Shown: piece after piece, positions 51,223-58,033 of the stretch | Layout: each line of letters starts with the position of its first letter | Numbering within the stretch: position 1 is the first letter of the stretch | DNA from: a virus | IMG/VR virus record: IMGVR_UViG_3300046810_000338 | Location: 164,500-228,499 of that record | Strand: one strand, 5' to 3' | DNA: 64,000 bases | The notes under the pieces: model-generated | Told to the model about the DNA's origin: nothing | The model's database searches: none | Seen by the model: the letters and a program-made list of their open reading frames with translations, nothing else | Translations under genes and position numbers: made by a program

Positions 51223-51711
51223 ATGGACGTACATTTCAAAGTTGACAATCGGAATACTCTCGGGAAGTTTCCTCTGGCCGCCTACATTCAGGCACCCAAG
51301 GTCGATGTCGATCTTTTTCGCAGGGAGCTGCACTGGGTCAGTGAGAAGTTTGAGAGCGAAGCTCTGCGTGCAGAGAAGATGTTCTACATCGCTTACGAAC
51401 ACGGTGGCGATGCGCTGATAGTCGAACTGATCGATCTGGCTAAGCGCTGCACCCCAGATCTGGGGATTGCTAAGACCACCGACAACCAATTCGTGTTCAG
51501 GCATGTTCTACTGCATGGTATCGACGTCACTCAGGACGACCAGTACAAGTGCCTGTATGCAGTTCACATGCTGCAACAGATTCTTAGTTTTGCTGCACTG
51601 CCTGACGGTCCTGGTGAAGAAGGTCATCTGGACTTCGTTGCCAAAGCGTTTGACACGTTGGTTGATCGCCTGCGTGCAACTGTCAAGACCATGAACAAGC
51701 TTCAAGGTTAA
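51223..51711 (+). CDS. Hypothetical protein, 162 residues
   Basis: Second gene of a two-gene unit, behind hairpin ribosome binding site 4. A soluble helical protein (MDVHFKVDNRNTLGKFPLAA, ALIVELIDLAKRCTPDLGIA) ending in the helix FDTLVDRLRATVKTMNKLQG. The equal length of 162 residues shared with its neighbour is not matched by visible sequence similarity. No family is recognised. Confidence 0.7.
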   Translation: MDVHFKVDNRNTLGKFPLAAYIQAPKVDVDLFRRELHWVSEKFESEALRAEKMFYIAYEHGGDALIVELIDLAKRCTPDLGIAKTTDNQFVFRHVLLHGIDVTQDDQYKCLYAVHMLQQILSFAALPDGPGEEGHLDFVAKAFDTLVDRLRATVKTMNKLQG

Positions 51712-51721
51712 CCTGAAATAC

Positions 51722-51755
51722 CCCAGCCCATCATTTCGATGGGTTGGGTTTATAC
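51722..51755 (+). terminator. Hairpin followed by TTTATAC
   Basis: CCCAGCCCATC (51722-51732) and GATGGGTTGGG (51738-51748) pair, then TTTATAC. It closes the 50724-51711 unit. Confidence 0.75.
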
Positions 51756-51759
51756 TCGC

Positions 51760-51774
51760 GATTCTAGGAGAATC
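51760..51774 (+). promoter_or_regulatory. Hairpin ribosome binding site 5
   Basis: GATTCT-AGG-AGAATC forms a 6-bp stem with the outer pairs changed in a compensated way (G-C, A-T). The ATG follows at 51777. Confidence 0.6.
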
Positions 51775-51776
51775 AC

Positions 51777-52091
51777 ATGGAATACGTACAAGCTGCTCTG
51801 ATCATTGCTCTTTGCTTAGCTACTCTGCTACGTGTTGTTTACTGGGCTGTACATGGTGGCGCTTACGTTCGTTCGGTAGGCGTCATGTTCAAGGCTGCAA
51901 GTCGTGGTGAGGATTACTACGAAGTTGTGGTTGGCGGTACTCGGCTGCGCAAGGTGTTAGAAGTTGAGGCTACTCTGTCTCCTCTGCACAGCGAACACGC
52001 ACTGCGTCGCCGCATCTGGCGGATGGCAAAACGGTGTGAACCAAAAATCAGTCGGATCAGCTATGCTGGTCACGTCTACGCTTACAATTAA
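51777..52091 (+). CDS. Small membrane protein, 104 residues
   Basis: A hydrophobic helix at residues 4-27 (VQAALIIALCLATLLRVVYW) would anchor it in the inner membrane, with a basic cytoplasmic C-terminal part (LRRRIWRMAKRCEPKISRIS). No signal peptidase site is obvious. It is followed after 24 bases by another membrane protein gene, so the two may act together at the host envelope. Function is unknown. Confidence 0.7.
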   Translation: MEYVQAALIIALCLATLLRVVYWAVHGGAYVRSVGVMFKAASRGEDYYEVVVGGTRLRKVLEVEATLSPLHSEHALRRRIWRMAKRCEPKISRISYAGHVYAYN

Positions 52092-52095
52092 TCCT

Positions 52096-52111
52096 AGTTC
52101 AAAGGAGAACT
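52096..52111 (+). promoter_or_regulatory. Hairpin ribosome binding site 6
   Basis: AGTTC-AAAGGA-GAACT pairs 5 bp with the Shine-Dalgarno sequence in the loop, 4 bases before the ATG at 52116. Confidence 0.55.
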
Positions 52112-52115
52112 AAAC

Positions 52116-52523
52116 ATGGCTCTTAAAGATTACATCCTGCTGATCAAAAAGAACAAACCGGTCCTGCTGGCTGTCGGCATGACCGTGCTGTTGGTTCCGG
52201 CGCTCATCACCTACTGGCTCTACAGCTGGCTGGGTGAGAGCGCTGTCACCTGGCTGACTCTCTGGAGCGTCATCTTCATGGAGGGAGTGCGCTTCTTCGT
52301 CGGTCGCTCTGCCGATTTCAAGGCAGGGGTTGCAAAGTCGTTGTCCAAGGTTTTCGCTGCCCAGGGTTACATGCTCTCCTGTCGCATCTGCTCTATCGTC
52401 GTTACCATCGGCCTGCTTTATGCCGGCTGGTGGATGTGCGCTGTGCTCACGCTGGTTGTGTGGTACCAGTTTGAAAGCTTGGTCAAGGCGGCTAGCAAGC
52501 CTGCCGATGGCGTAACCTTCTAA
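52116..52523 (+). CDS. Membrane protein with several helices, 135 residues
   Basis: Hydrophobic segments lie at about 14-36 (NKPVLLAVGMTVLLVPALIT), 42-60 (AVTWLTLWSVIFMEGVRFF) and 88-118 (SIVVTIGLLYAGWWMCAVLT), giving three or four transmembrane helices. The protein probably sits in the host inner membrane, where early phage membrane proteins often block superinfection or alter envelope functions; that role is an inference. The ribosome binding site is hairpin 6. Confidence 0.7.
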   Translation: MALKDYILLIKKNKPVLLAVGMTVLLVPALITYWLYSWLGESAVTWLTLWSVIFMEGVRFFVGRSADFKAGVAKSLSKVFAAQGYMLSCRICSIVVTIGLLYAGWWMCAVLTLVVWYQFESLVKAASKPADGVTF

Positions 52524-52530
52524 CACCCTA

Positions 52531-52551
52531 GGGCTCTCCGGGAGAGAGCCC
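52531..52551 (+). terminator. Hairpin, 8-bp stem
   Basis: GGGCTCTC and GAGAGCCC pair around CGGGA, then GCTCTTAAG. It ends the membrane-protein unit; no TATG follows. Confidence 0.55.
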
Positions 52552-52596
52552 GCTCTTAAGTGCATTGATTTCCAGTGTACTTAAAAGTCGTATCCC

Positions 52597-52612
52597 ATTT
52601 CTAAGGAGAAAT
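52597..52612 (+). promoter_or_regulatory. Hairpin ribosome binding site 7
   Basis: ATTTCT-AAGG-AGAAAT forms a 6-bp stem, again with compensated outer pairs. The ATG follows at 52616. Confidence 0.6.
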
Positions 52613-52615
52613 ACC

Positions 52616-53170
52616 ATGACTCATCCATCCTACAACGCTGTACAGAACGCCACTCTGGAAGCTGGCTCCATTGCATTCGATCCCAAGAAAGATCAGCCCG
52701 CCGGCTACGGTATCTTTCTTAACGTCTTCTACCTCGCCGAACACCGCAAGCATGCCGATAACTTGCCGTGCATCGAAATCCTCGAAGGCGACATGGAGCA
52801 CAATGACTACTACGGTCCTCTGACTCGTCGCAACCTGCGTCTGAAAGTGGGCACTCTGGTGCGGGCAGTGTCGCCTGGCAAGAACAACCGTCGGATGTTG
52901 ATCCTTGCTGGTCACACCGGCAACCTGGTTCTGTTCGAACGTTACACCGGTGGCGACAAAGGCGTGCTCGTCATGAACGTTCCTCGCGAATACACCCATC
53001 TGTTCGGTGGTTCGGCGTCTACTGAACACGACGTGCAATTGATGACGGGTGGTCTGTGGGGTACCAACGTCGTGCAGATCATGACCGACGTCATGCGCAC
53101 CTTCATCACCACCGACTTCTCTGGCGACCAAATCGTCACTAACAACGATCGGGATCTTGACGATGAGTAA
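52616..53170 (+). CDS. Hypothetical protein, 184 residues
   Basis: The ATG at 52616 stands behind hairpin ribosome binding site 7; upstream in-frame codons fall in the leader. The protein (MTHPSYNAVQNATLEAGSIA) has a beta-rich middle (VGTLVRAVSPGKNNRRMLIL, GDKGVLVMNVPREYTHLFGG) and ends in an acidic tail. C-ending codons dominate, suggesting strong expression. It overlaps the next gene by 8 bases. No family is recognised. Confidence 0.7.
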   Translation: MTHPSYNAVQNATLEAGSIAFDPKKDQPAGYGIFLNVFYLAEHRKHADNLPCIEILEGDMEHNDYYGPLTRRNLRLKVGTLVRAVSPGKNNRRMLILAGHTGNLVLFERYTGGDKGVLVMNVPREYTHLFGGSASTEHDVQLMTGGLWGTNVVQIMTDVMRTFITTDFSGDQIVTNNDRDLDDE

Positions 53171-53387
53171 TTTAAACGTTGACTACGAACCGGATGAGAT
53201 CCGCGATAACCTTTCCCCTGCCGAACAAGCGGTCTACGACAAAAACGTTGCCGCCGATATTCGGATCATCATGTCCGACCAAGCCATTCGTGACCGCCTG
53301 GTCGGTCCGTGGGATGGTGAAGGCTGGGATGAGGGTATGGACGAAGTCACCCGCCTGCAACGCATCAACATGATGCCTGTCAAGTAA
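53163..53387 (+). CDS. Small acidic protein, 74 residues
   Basis: The ATG at 53163 overlaps the end of the previous gene (ATGAGTAA), so it is translated by coupling. The protein is acidic (MSNLNVDYEPDEIRDNLSPA, then WDGEGWDEGMDEVTRLQRIN), helical and soluble; such acidic small proteins often mimic DNA or bind host enzymes, an inference without further support. A 12-bp hairpin follows. Confidence 0.65.
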   Translation: MSNLNVDYEPDEIRDNLSPAEQAVYDKNVAADIRIIMSDQAIRDRLVGPWDGEGWDEGMDEVTRLQRINMMPVK

Positions 53388-53392
53388 TCTAC

Positions 53393-53420
53393 AGTCTGGG
53401 CCACAAAGGTGGCCCAGACT
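53393..53420 (+). terminator. Hairpin terminator, 12-bp stem
   Basis: AGTCTGGGCCAC pairs with GTGGCCCAGACT across a short AAAG loop, then ACATCC. It separates the 52616-53387 unit from the next gene. Confidence 0.7.
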
Positions 53421-53428
53421 ACATCCAT

Positions 53429-53444
53429 GGTTCTAAGGAGAATT
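53429..53444 (+). promoter_or_regulatory. Hairpin ribosome binding site 8
   Basis: GGTTCT-AAGG-AGAATT keeps pairing through two G-U pairs, which RNA tolerates and a DNA operator would not. The ATG follows at 53448. Confidence 0.6.
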
Positions 53445-53447
53445 AAA

Positions 53448-55076
53448 ATGTCTAATGAAAGCAAAGTTTTGGTAAACGGTACTCCAATGGAAGCCGTCTT
53501 CCCTGAAGGGACTGAAGTGGTCGCCGACGACAAAGTTCGTTACACCATCGTTCATGGTCGCTGGGTTCCAGAAGGTGCAGTACAAAAGGCACTGTCCTGC
53601 ATTCATCTGGACGCGTCTGCCAATCGCATGGAATTGATGAACGCCATGCTCGACGGCAAAACAAAAGTTACTGGCAAGCCCTACCCGTTCCCACCGTTTC
53701 CTCTTGATGGCACCGAGGAAACAAATCGAACAGAGTTGTCTCCAGAAGAAAAGGCCAGTCTGTTCATTGCTAACGAATGCGGTGCAGTCAGTGAGGCGAC
53801 CCACGCGATCCTCGTTGAACACATCGTTAACGAACGCAAGGCGCCAGTCACCGAATTGCCGGAACCGGCGTTGTCTACCATTCAAAAATACGCTAATTTC
53901 CGCGACATCGGTGCTCTGGAAATCGGTGGCGGTGGTTCCCAAAAACACTACCAAACGCCAAGTAAGACCCGAGTCGAGCTGGAACAGGAACTTTCCAGTT
54001 TCATGTTCCTTATGGCAACCGGTAAGGAGATGCCAGAGGACCCTTTGGACAAGGCGCTCATCATGGCCAACACGTTCCTGCCAACCAGCCCAAAGCTGAA
54101 TGCCATTATCAGCCGGGCCGAGGAGCTGCACCCTGGCTTAAAGGCTCGGTTGTTTATGTCGGTGGAAGGCAAGCCGGATTTTGCTATTGGCGATGTAGAC
54201 CCGGAACTGCTTCCAGCTCTGTCTCAGGCACTCAAGGAATACAGCGCTCCGCCTGCACCAGAATCGCTCTTTGCCCATGAGCCCATTCTGGCCAGCAATC
54301 GCAAGACACCGGCAGAGATGGCGCAGGATGGTTACTGCTTCGGTACGGAAACCAGCACCCTGGTTCCCTCCGATGATGAACCAGTTATCGTTGTGGCGGC
54401 AGGACATCTTGCCGAGGTGGAACAACAACGCGGTGTTCATCGTGAAGGACGTGGCTTCGTAACCCGCCGCGTGATCATGGCTGAATCCAGCACACCTTTC
54501 ACAGGGCGCAACGTGATAACCTCGCCACCACCAATTGTCGAGGATTTGTCGCTGTTAATAACCGCGTGGAAGGTCATGGGGTTAGATCCTGACAACCTGC
54601 ACCGTGAGAGCTGGCACCTGGACATCGGCAGTAACCGTGCTCACAAACTCTTTGTCCAAGAACTGGAAAAGTGTCTGGATTCGGCTGGTAAGCTTTTTAT
54701 CGGTCCGGATGAACTCGCCGAATGGTACGACATGTTGAAGCTGCCGATCCGCGGCATTCTTCAACAACGCAGGCCAACTATCTATTACCCAGAGGACCAA
54801 ACGCTTAAACACGCTTGGGACAAAATGGGTTTAGACTTTGCGCGTCTTCCAGAACGTGATCGCAATCTCAACATCGCCGACTATTCTGCATGGATGCTGT
54901 TCGTTGCTGAGATTCGTAAACTGTTTCTCGATGAGAACGGCGTCGATTGGTTAAAGCCAATCGACAATGAACTGCTCAGCAAAATCCTCGCCCATCCCAT
55001 CGAAGACATTCTGGACATTATGCCCAGAGAGAGTTTGGATGAAATGTTGGCAGAAAATAAATCCTACAATGCCTGA
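53448..55076 (+). CDS. Hypothetical protein with C-terminal duplication, 542 residues
   Basis: Behind hairpin ribosome binding site 8. The N-terminal domain (MSNESKVLVNGTPMEAVFPE, then VRYTIVHGRWVPEGAVQKAL) is followed by helical and linker regions. The last third holds two related units of about 75 residues: residues about 367-441 (AWKVMGLDPDNL, AHKLFVQELEK, LKLPIRGILQ) and 450-527 (AWDKMGLDFARL, AWMLFVAEIRK, LAHPIEDILD). It is the largest protein of the cluster. No family is recognised; the repeat may bind a repeated partner. Confidence 0.7.
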   Translation: MSNESKVLVNGTPMEAVFPEGTEVVADDKVRYTIVHGRWVPEGAVQKALSCIHLDASANRMELMNAMLDGKTKVTGKPYPFPPFPLDGTEETNRTELSPEEKASLFIANECGAVSEATHAILVEHIVNERKAPVTELPEPALSTIQKYANFRDIGALEIGGGGSQKHYQTPSKTRVELEQELSSFMFLMATGKEMPEDPLDKALIMANTFLPTSPKLNAIISRAEELHPGLKARLFMSVEGKPDFAIGDVDPELLPALSQALKEYSAPPAPESLFAHEPILASNRKTPAEMAQDGYCFGTETSTLVPSDDEPVIVVAAGHLAEVEQQRGVHREGRGFVTRRVIMAESSTPFTGRNVITSPPPIVEDLSLLITAWKVMGLDPDNLHRESWHLDIGSNRAHKLFVQELEKCLDSAGKLFIGPDELAEWYDMLKLPIRGILQQRRPTIYYPEDQTLKHAWDKMGLDFARLPERDRNLNIADYSAWMLFVAEIRKLFLDENGVDWLKPIDNELLSKILAHPIEDILDIMPRESLDEMLAENKSYNA

Positions 55077-55124
55077 TCGTCATTAGACGAAGGCATCTAT
55101 CTCCATTTTCTTAAGGCAGAAAAG

Positions 55125-55310
55125 ATGAAAAATGTAATCGCAGTAGTAACCGGGTTGATCCTTGGCGCAGCGCTCATGGCTGGCCATTACGAGAAGCCCG
55201 GTGTTGCACAGGATCGTTCAACGGTCGTTGTGGGTCATCGTGTGGCCCCCAATGGTCAACAAATGGTTAGCTTTGCAGACGGCCATGTTATCACCGTACT
55301 GCAATTCTAA
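55125..55310 (+). CDS. Small protein with N-terminal membrane helix, 61 residues
   Basis: TTAAGGCAGAAAAG precedes the ATG. Residues 3-20 (NVIAVVTGLILGAALMAG) form a hydrophobic helix, either an uncleaved anchor or a signal sequence, followed by a short soluble part (VGHRVAPNGQQMVSFADGHV). It is probably exposed to the periplasm. Its TAA stop lies inside hairpin ribosome binding site 9. Function is unknown. Confidence 0.65.
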   Translation: MKNVIAVVTGLILGAALMAGHYEKPGVAQDRSTVVVGHRVAPNGQQMVSFADGHVITVLQF

Positions 55311-55317
55311 GGAGAGT
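55304..55317 (+). promoter_or_regulatory. Hairpin ribosome binding site 9
   Basis: ATTCT-AAGG-AGAGT pairs five positions with one U-G and includes the stop codon of the 55125 gene. The ATG follows at 55321. Confidence 0.5.
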
Positions 55318-55320
55318 GTT

Positions 55321-55614
55321 ATGCAACAGCAGTTTAAAGTATTGGAAAGCAGTCTGCGGACTGTGCTGGATGAGGCACCTGCTTTGCTTCATCACGAAGA
55401 GCTGAGCCCTTGTTTGAAGATGGCGTTGCTGAACAGCCTTCGTAACGACTTGGCAGATTTGCTCAATCGTATTGCCAATCTGTCTGGGCAGTCGCCAGAG
55501 ACTCACACCAACATTTTCCGAGAGGCCAGTCGCTTCTGTTTGCAAGTGAGCGACCTGAATAAGCCATCGCAGGGTATGTGGAGAATGGAACATGGCGGTT
55601 ATGGTGGCTTCTAA
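55321..55614 (+). CDS. Small helical protein, 97 residues
   Basis: The start is the ATG behind hairpin ribosome binding site 9; the frame runs further upstream through the previous gene, but no start there is plausible. The protein (MQQQFKVLESSLRTVLDEAP) is helical with a glycine-rich aromatic end (GMWRMEHGGYGGF). It overlaps the next gene by 23 bases. No family is recognised. Confidence 0.65.
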   Translation: MQQQFKVLESSLRTVLDEAPALLHHEELSPCLKMALLNSLRNDLADLLNRIANLSGQSPETHTNIFREASRFCLQVSDLNKPSQGMWRMEHGGYGGF

Positions 55615-55873
55615 GTCCTGGGTTGATCCAGCCTTTGCCAGGCTGCAAATGATGAGCCTGGTTGTTCAGGCTCAGTATCTTCACCGAGCATTGTCGGGCA
55701 AGCCCACCTTGCTCAACCTGATGCTCGACAACATCAAGCAGGAATCGGACCACTGGGTTCGGTTCCTGCCTAAAATGGACCATCCGGTCTACGTGATTGC
55801 AACGCCGTTCGATCCCAATCGGGAACGATCGGTGGATGAATTCCCAATTGAATTTAAGGAGTTAGTACCATGA
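55592..55873 (+). CDS. Hypothetical protein, 93 residues
   Basis: GGAGAATGGAAC precedes the ATG, which lies inside the end of the previous gene. The protein (MAVMVASKSWVDPAFARLQM) is helical for about 60 residues (SLVVQAQYLHRALSGKPTLL) and ends with an acidic segment (RSVDEFPIEFKELVP). Its TGA overlaps the next ATG (ATGA). Function is unknown. Confidence 0.65.
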   Translation: MAVMVASKSWVDPAFARLQMMSLVVQAQYLHRALSGKPTLLNLMLDNIKQESDHWVRFLPKMDHPVYVIATPFDPNRERSVDEFPIEFKELVP

Positions 55874-56244
55874 CCATGATGAACATTTTTACCCGAGGAG
55901 CGCGCACCATGCCAACTGAAGAAGAGTACCACCCAATCCTGTTCGTGCGTAACGAAAAGGATGAGCACGTCCCAGTGGACAACAATCCCCTGTGGATTGC
56001 CAAGCTGGGTCAGGTCATTGACCGTGGGGAATCCTTTGCCGACCTGATCGGCCCACTGCTGGTCCGTCGCGGGTGCGAAGGAGACTGGCATTATTACCCA
56101 GCTCCATTTCTGTTCAAGTCTCCTGAAGAACGCCGGGTTGCAGCCACTCGCCGTGGCAAGAACCCACCCGCAGAGCCATGGGTCCGCCGTAAGCTGGCCC
56201 TGCTCTATCGACTGGCTCGCCGTGAATATAAACTGGTGGCCTAA
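55870..56244 (+). CDS. Hypothetical protein, 124 residues
   Basis: It starts in an ATGA overlap with AAGGAG upstream. An in-frame second ATG follows two codons later. The protein (MTMMNIFTRGARTMPTEEEY) has a central beta segment and a basic C-terminal helix (RRVAATRRGKNPPAEPWVRR, then LALLYRLARREYKLVA). It is the last gene of a coupled group of three. No family is recognised. Confidence 0.65.
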   Translation: MTMMNIFTRGARTMPTEEEYHPILFVRNEKDEHVPVDNNPLWIAKLGQVIDRGESFADLIGPLLVRRGCEGDWHYYPAPFLFKSPEERRVAATRRGKNPPAEPWVRRKLALLYRLARREYKLVA

Positions 56245-56307
56245 ATATAACAGGAGTATTTCACTCACTTACTTACTTTCAACTTTGCTGGTAGCCGAGG
56301 GGGGTAC

Positions 56308-56784
56308 ATGAAAATTGGATGTTGCGAACATGTTTCCTCCCTTGTAGCCAAAGAGGTCGGCTTACAATGGACTGGTCGGAAAATGGCCCTAAGAGACTTA
56401 GGGCCAACTGATCGGGTAACAGGTTTATTTTTTGTCTCCACGTACATTGACTTGTCCTTGGATGAGTACATTTATTTGATTGACCATCTTTCTCTGTTGA
56501 CGATGTTCAATGGAATACGATGCAAGATCCCCGCGTTCCATTTCAACTCTGCCATGGTCAGCTATTTGGAGCATGCCGGACATCGGTATTGGTACATCGC
56601 TGTCAATGGAGAACTGGTGAGAATAAGAGAGATGACCATGACCAAGCTGTCCAATCGATTGAACATCAACCTCGATGAAGACATCCGTCATTGCTTTGAT
56701 CAGCTCTTCATTCACTCCCCAGTAGAAGCCCGTCAAACTTACATGCCTCAACGTGGTAAAACACCTCGATTGAAATGGTCGTAA
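56308..56784 (+). CDS. Hypothetical protein, 158 residues
   Basis: GAGGGGGGTAC precedes the ATG. The protein (MKIGCCEHVSSLVAKEVGLQ) contains hydrophobic and aromatic segments (LSLDEYIYLIDHLSLLTMFN, SYLEHAGHRYWYIAVNGELV) and a basic end (AGRQTYMPQRGKTPRLKWS type). It is followed by a 13-bp hairpin with TTATG. No family is recognised. Confidence 0.65.
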   Translation: MKIGCCEHVSSLVAKEVGLQWTGRKMALRDLGPTDRVTGLFFVSTYIDLSLDEYIYLIDHLSLLTMFNGIRCKIPAFHFNSAMVSYLEHAGHRYWYIAVNGELVRIREMTMTKLSNRLNINLDEDIRHCFDQLFIHSPVEARQTYMPQRGKTPRLKWS

Positions 56785-56790
56785 TACTCT

Positions 56791-56828
56791 GCCTGTACAG
56801 CCGCTACTGCGGCTGTACAGGCATTATG
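56791..56828 (+). terminator. Terminator, 13-bp stem then TTATG
   Basis: GCCTGTACAGCCG and CGGCTGTACAGGC pair; TTATG follows at 56824-56828. The minus side has TATT instead, so the element is directional. Confidence 0.8.
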
Positions 56829-56894
56829 CCACCTATTTTCTTTTTGTTACTGTATGACACACGACTACCTTTTCTTGTCTACGAGTGTATTCTA

Positions 56895-57278
56895 ATGCAG
56901 TTAGAAAATAGAATTGAGCGTACACACGAACTGAAAAACATGTTGAGTGGCCCAGGACCTGCTGTCGTCCAACACTGGGAAGACTACCGCAAGTTTGAAG
57001 CCATGATGGGTGGCGACCATGAGGTTGCACTTTTCTTTGCTGAGCAAGATGTAAAGCGCGAAATCAGCAATGGGAAGTTCAATACCCCGGTTGCACAATC
57101 CGATCTGGATCTGTTCGTGATCAGGGCCCCAACCATTTTACGGTGGTTGGATAAAGACATTTCCGCTGTCATTGAAGTAGGAGGGAATGACGCCATTGTA
57201 TACCTGAAAACTTTATCTGATCTGCGCCAGATTCTTACCCGGACACTGGAGCACTATCAGAGGATCGTGGGTGTATAA
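56895..57278 (+). CDS. Hypothetical protein, 127 residues
   Basis: The ATG at 56895 is preferred; further upstream the frame runs into the terminator and TTATG. The ribosome binding site is weak. The protein (MQLENRIERTHELKNMLSGP) is helical and acidic, with a central VQHWEDYRKFEAMMGGDHEV and a C-terminal helix (LRQILTRTLEHYQRIVGV). It abuts the macro-domain gene, so the two are probably co-expressed. No family is recognised. Confidence 0.65.
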   Translation: MQLENRIERTHELKNMLSGPGPAVVQHWEDYRKFEAMMGGDHEVALFFAEQDVKREISNGKFNTPVAQSDLDLFVIRAPTILRWLDKDISAVIEVGGNDAIVYLKTLSDLRQILTRTLEHYQRIVGV

Positions 57279-57728
57279 ATGACCGTCGAAGTTGTTTACC
57301 GCAACTTGTTTGATTCAACCGAAGACGCCATCGTCATCACAGTCAACTGTGGTGGCATCATGGGTAAAGGTGTGGCTGAAGGTTTCAAGCATCGATACCC
57401 GTTATGCTTCTTCGATTACAACCGACGCTGTAAAGGGGCTCTGGTTAAACCAGGGAGAATCACGTTGAAGGACGTGTACCGCTTGCCTAACGGTAAGTAC
57501 GCGATTCTATTCCCTACCAAATCCACCTGGAGAAGGAACTCTGATATTGAATGGATTAAAAGTGGACTAAAAGACTTATGCGACATTGTCTTGCATCTAG
57601 GTCTGGACTCCATTGCCATGCCTCCACCGGGTTGCGGTAATGGCGGTCTGGATTGGGATAAAGAAGTTGGGCCATTAGTCCACGAATGGTGGGATGGTTC
57701 TGAGGTAGAAGTCGTGGTGTGCAGGTAG
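57279..57728 (+). CDS. DarG/TARG1-type macro domain, putative ADP-ribosyl hydrolase
   Basis: The 149 residues cover one macro domain. DAIVITVNCGGIMGKGVAEG (16-35) is the ADP-ribose binding loop with N23 and GIMGKG. AILFPTKSTWRR (75-86) carries the lysine (K81) at the place of the catalytic lysine in DarG (NFPTKxxWR). PPPGCGNGGLDW (115-126) is the second loop, nearly as in DarG (PPLGCGNGGLDW). DarG removes ADP-ribose that the toxin DarT adds to DNA. A phage copy without DarT would be expected to protect phage DNA against host DarTG. It starts one base after the previous stop codon. Confidence 0.85.
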   Translation: MTVEVVYRNLFDSTEDAIVITVNCGGIMGKGVAEGFKHRYPLCFFDYNRRCKGALVKPGRITLKDVYRLPNGKYAILFPTKSTWRRNSDIEWIKSGLKDLCDIVLHLGLDSIAMPPPGCGNGGLDWDKEVGPLVHEWWDGSEVEVVVCR

Positions 57729-57913
57729 ACATTATATGTGCGCGTTGCTGCGACGCTGGTCCTCACCTTAAGGAGTCGGGCGCTGAGACTGAATTGGTCC
57801 TTTGCCTGGCATTAAGGTACGGTGGCTTGGGGTTTCCCGTCCTTTCCTCTAAGCCACAAGTTGTAGAGTGTGGACGCGTTCTGCCTGACGCGTTTGACTA
57901 TGCAGCCTACTGA
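57719..57913 (+). CDS. Possible small cysteine-containing protein, 64 residues
   Basis: A GTG at 57719 overlaps the end of the macro-domain gene; GAGG lies 13 bases upstream, a long spacing. The frame MQVDIICARCCDAGPHLKES has CxxCC near the N-terminus and runs on to a hydrophobic VLCLALRYGGLGFPVLSSK and an end AFDYAAY. It fills the space between the macro gene and the next terminator. The lack of a good start makes it uncertain. Confidence 0.4.
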   Translation: MQVDIICARCCDAGPHLKESGAETELVLCLALRYGGLGFPVLSSKPQVVECGRVLPDAFDYAAY

Positions 57914-57962
57914 TCGCCAGATTCTCCTGTGGGTGGTCAGTGGGGTGCCGTGACAACGTAAT

Positions 57963-57992
57963 GGTCCGTCCCTTAGGGGGCGGGCCACTATG
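57963..57992 (+). terminator. Hairpin then TATG
   Basis: GGTCCGTCCC (57963-57972) and GGGGCGGGCC (57977-57986) pair with two G-T; TATG follows at 57989-57992. It ends the short-gene cluster before the tail-fibre genes. Confidence 0.75.
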
Positions 57993-58033
57993 CCGTAATT
58001 GTATAAGACCCCCAACCTATTAGGAGCTTTACC

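Noticed and set aside
57914-58033. Gap checked for a tRNA or small RNA
   Set aside because: Only the hairpin with TATG and the ribosome binding site of the fibre gene are seen; no cloverleaf can be drawn.
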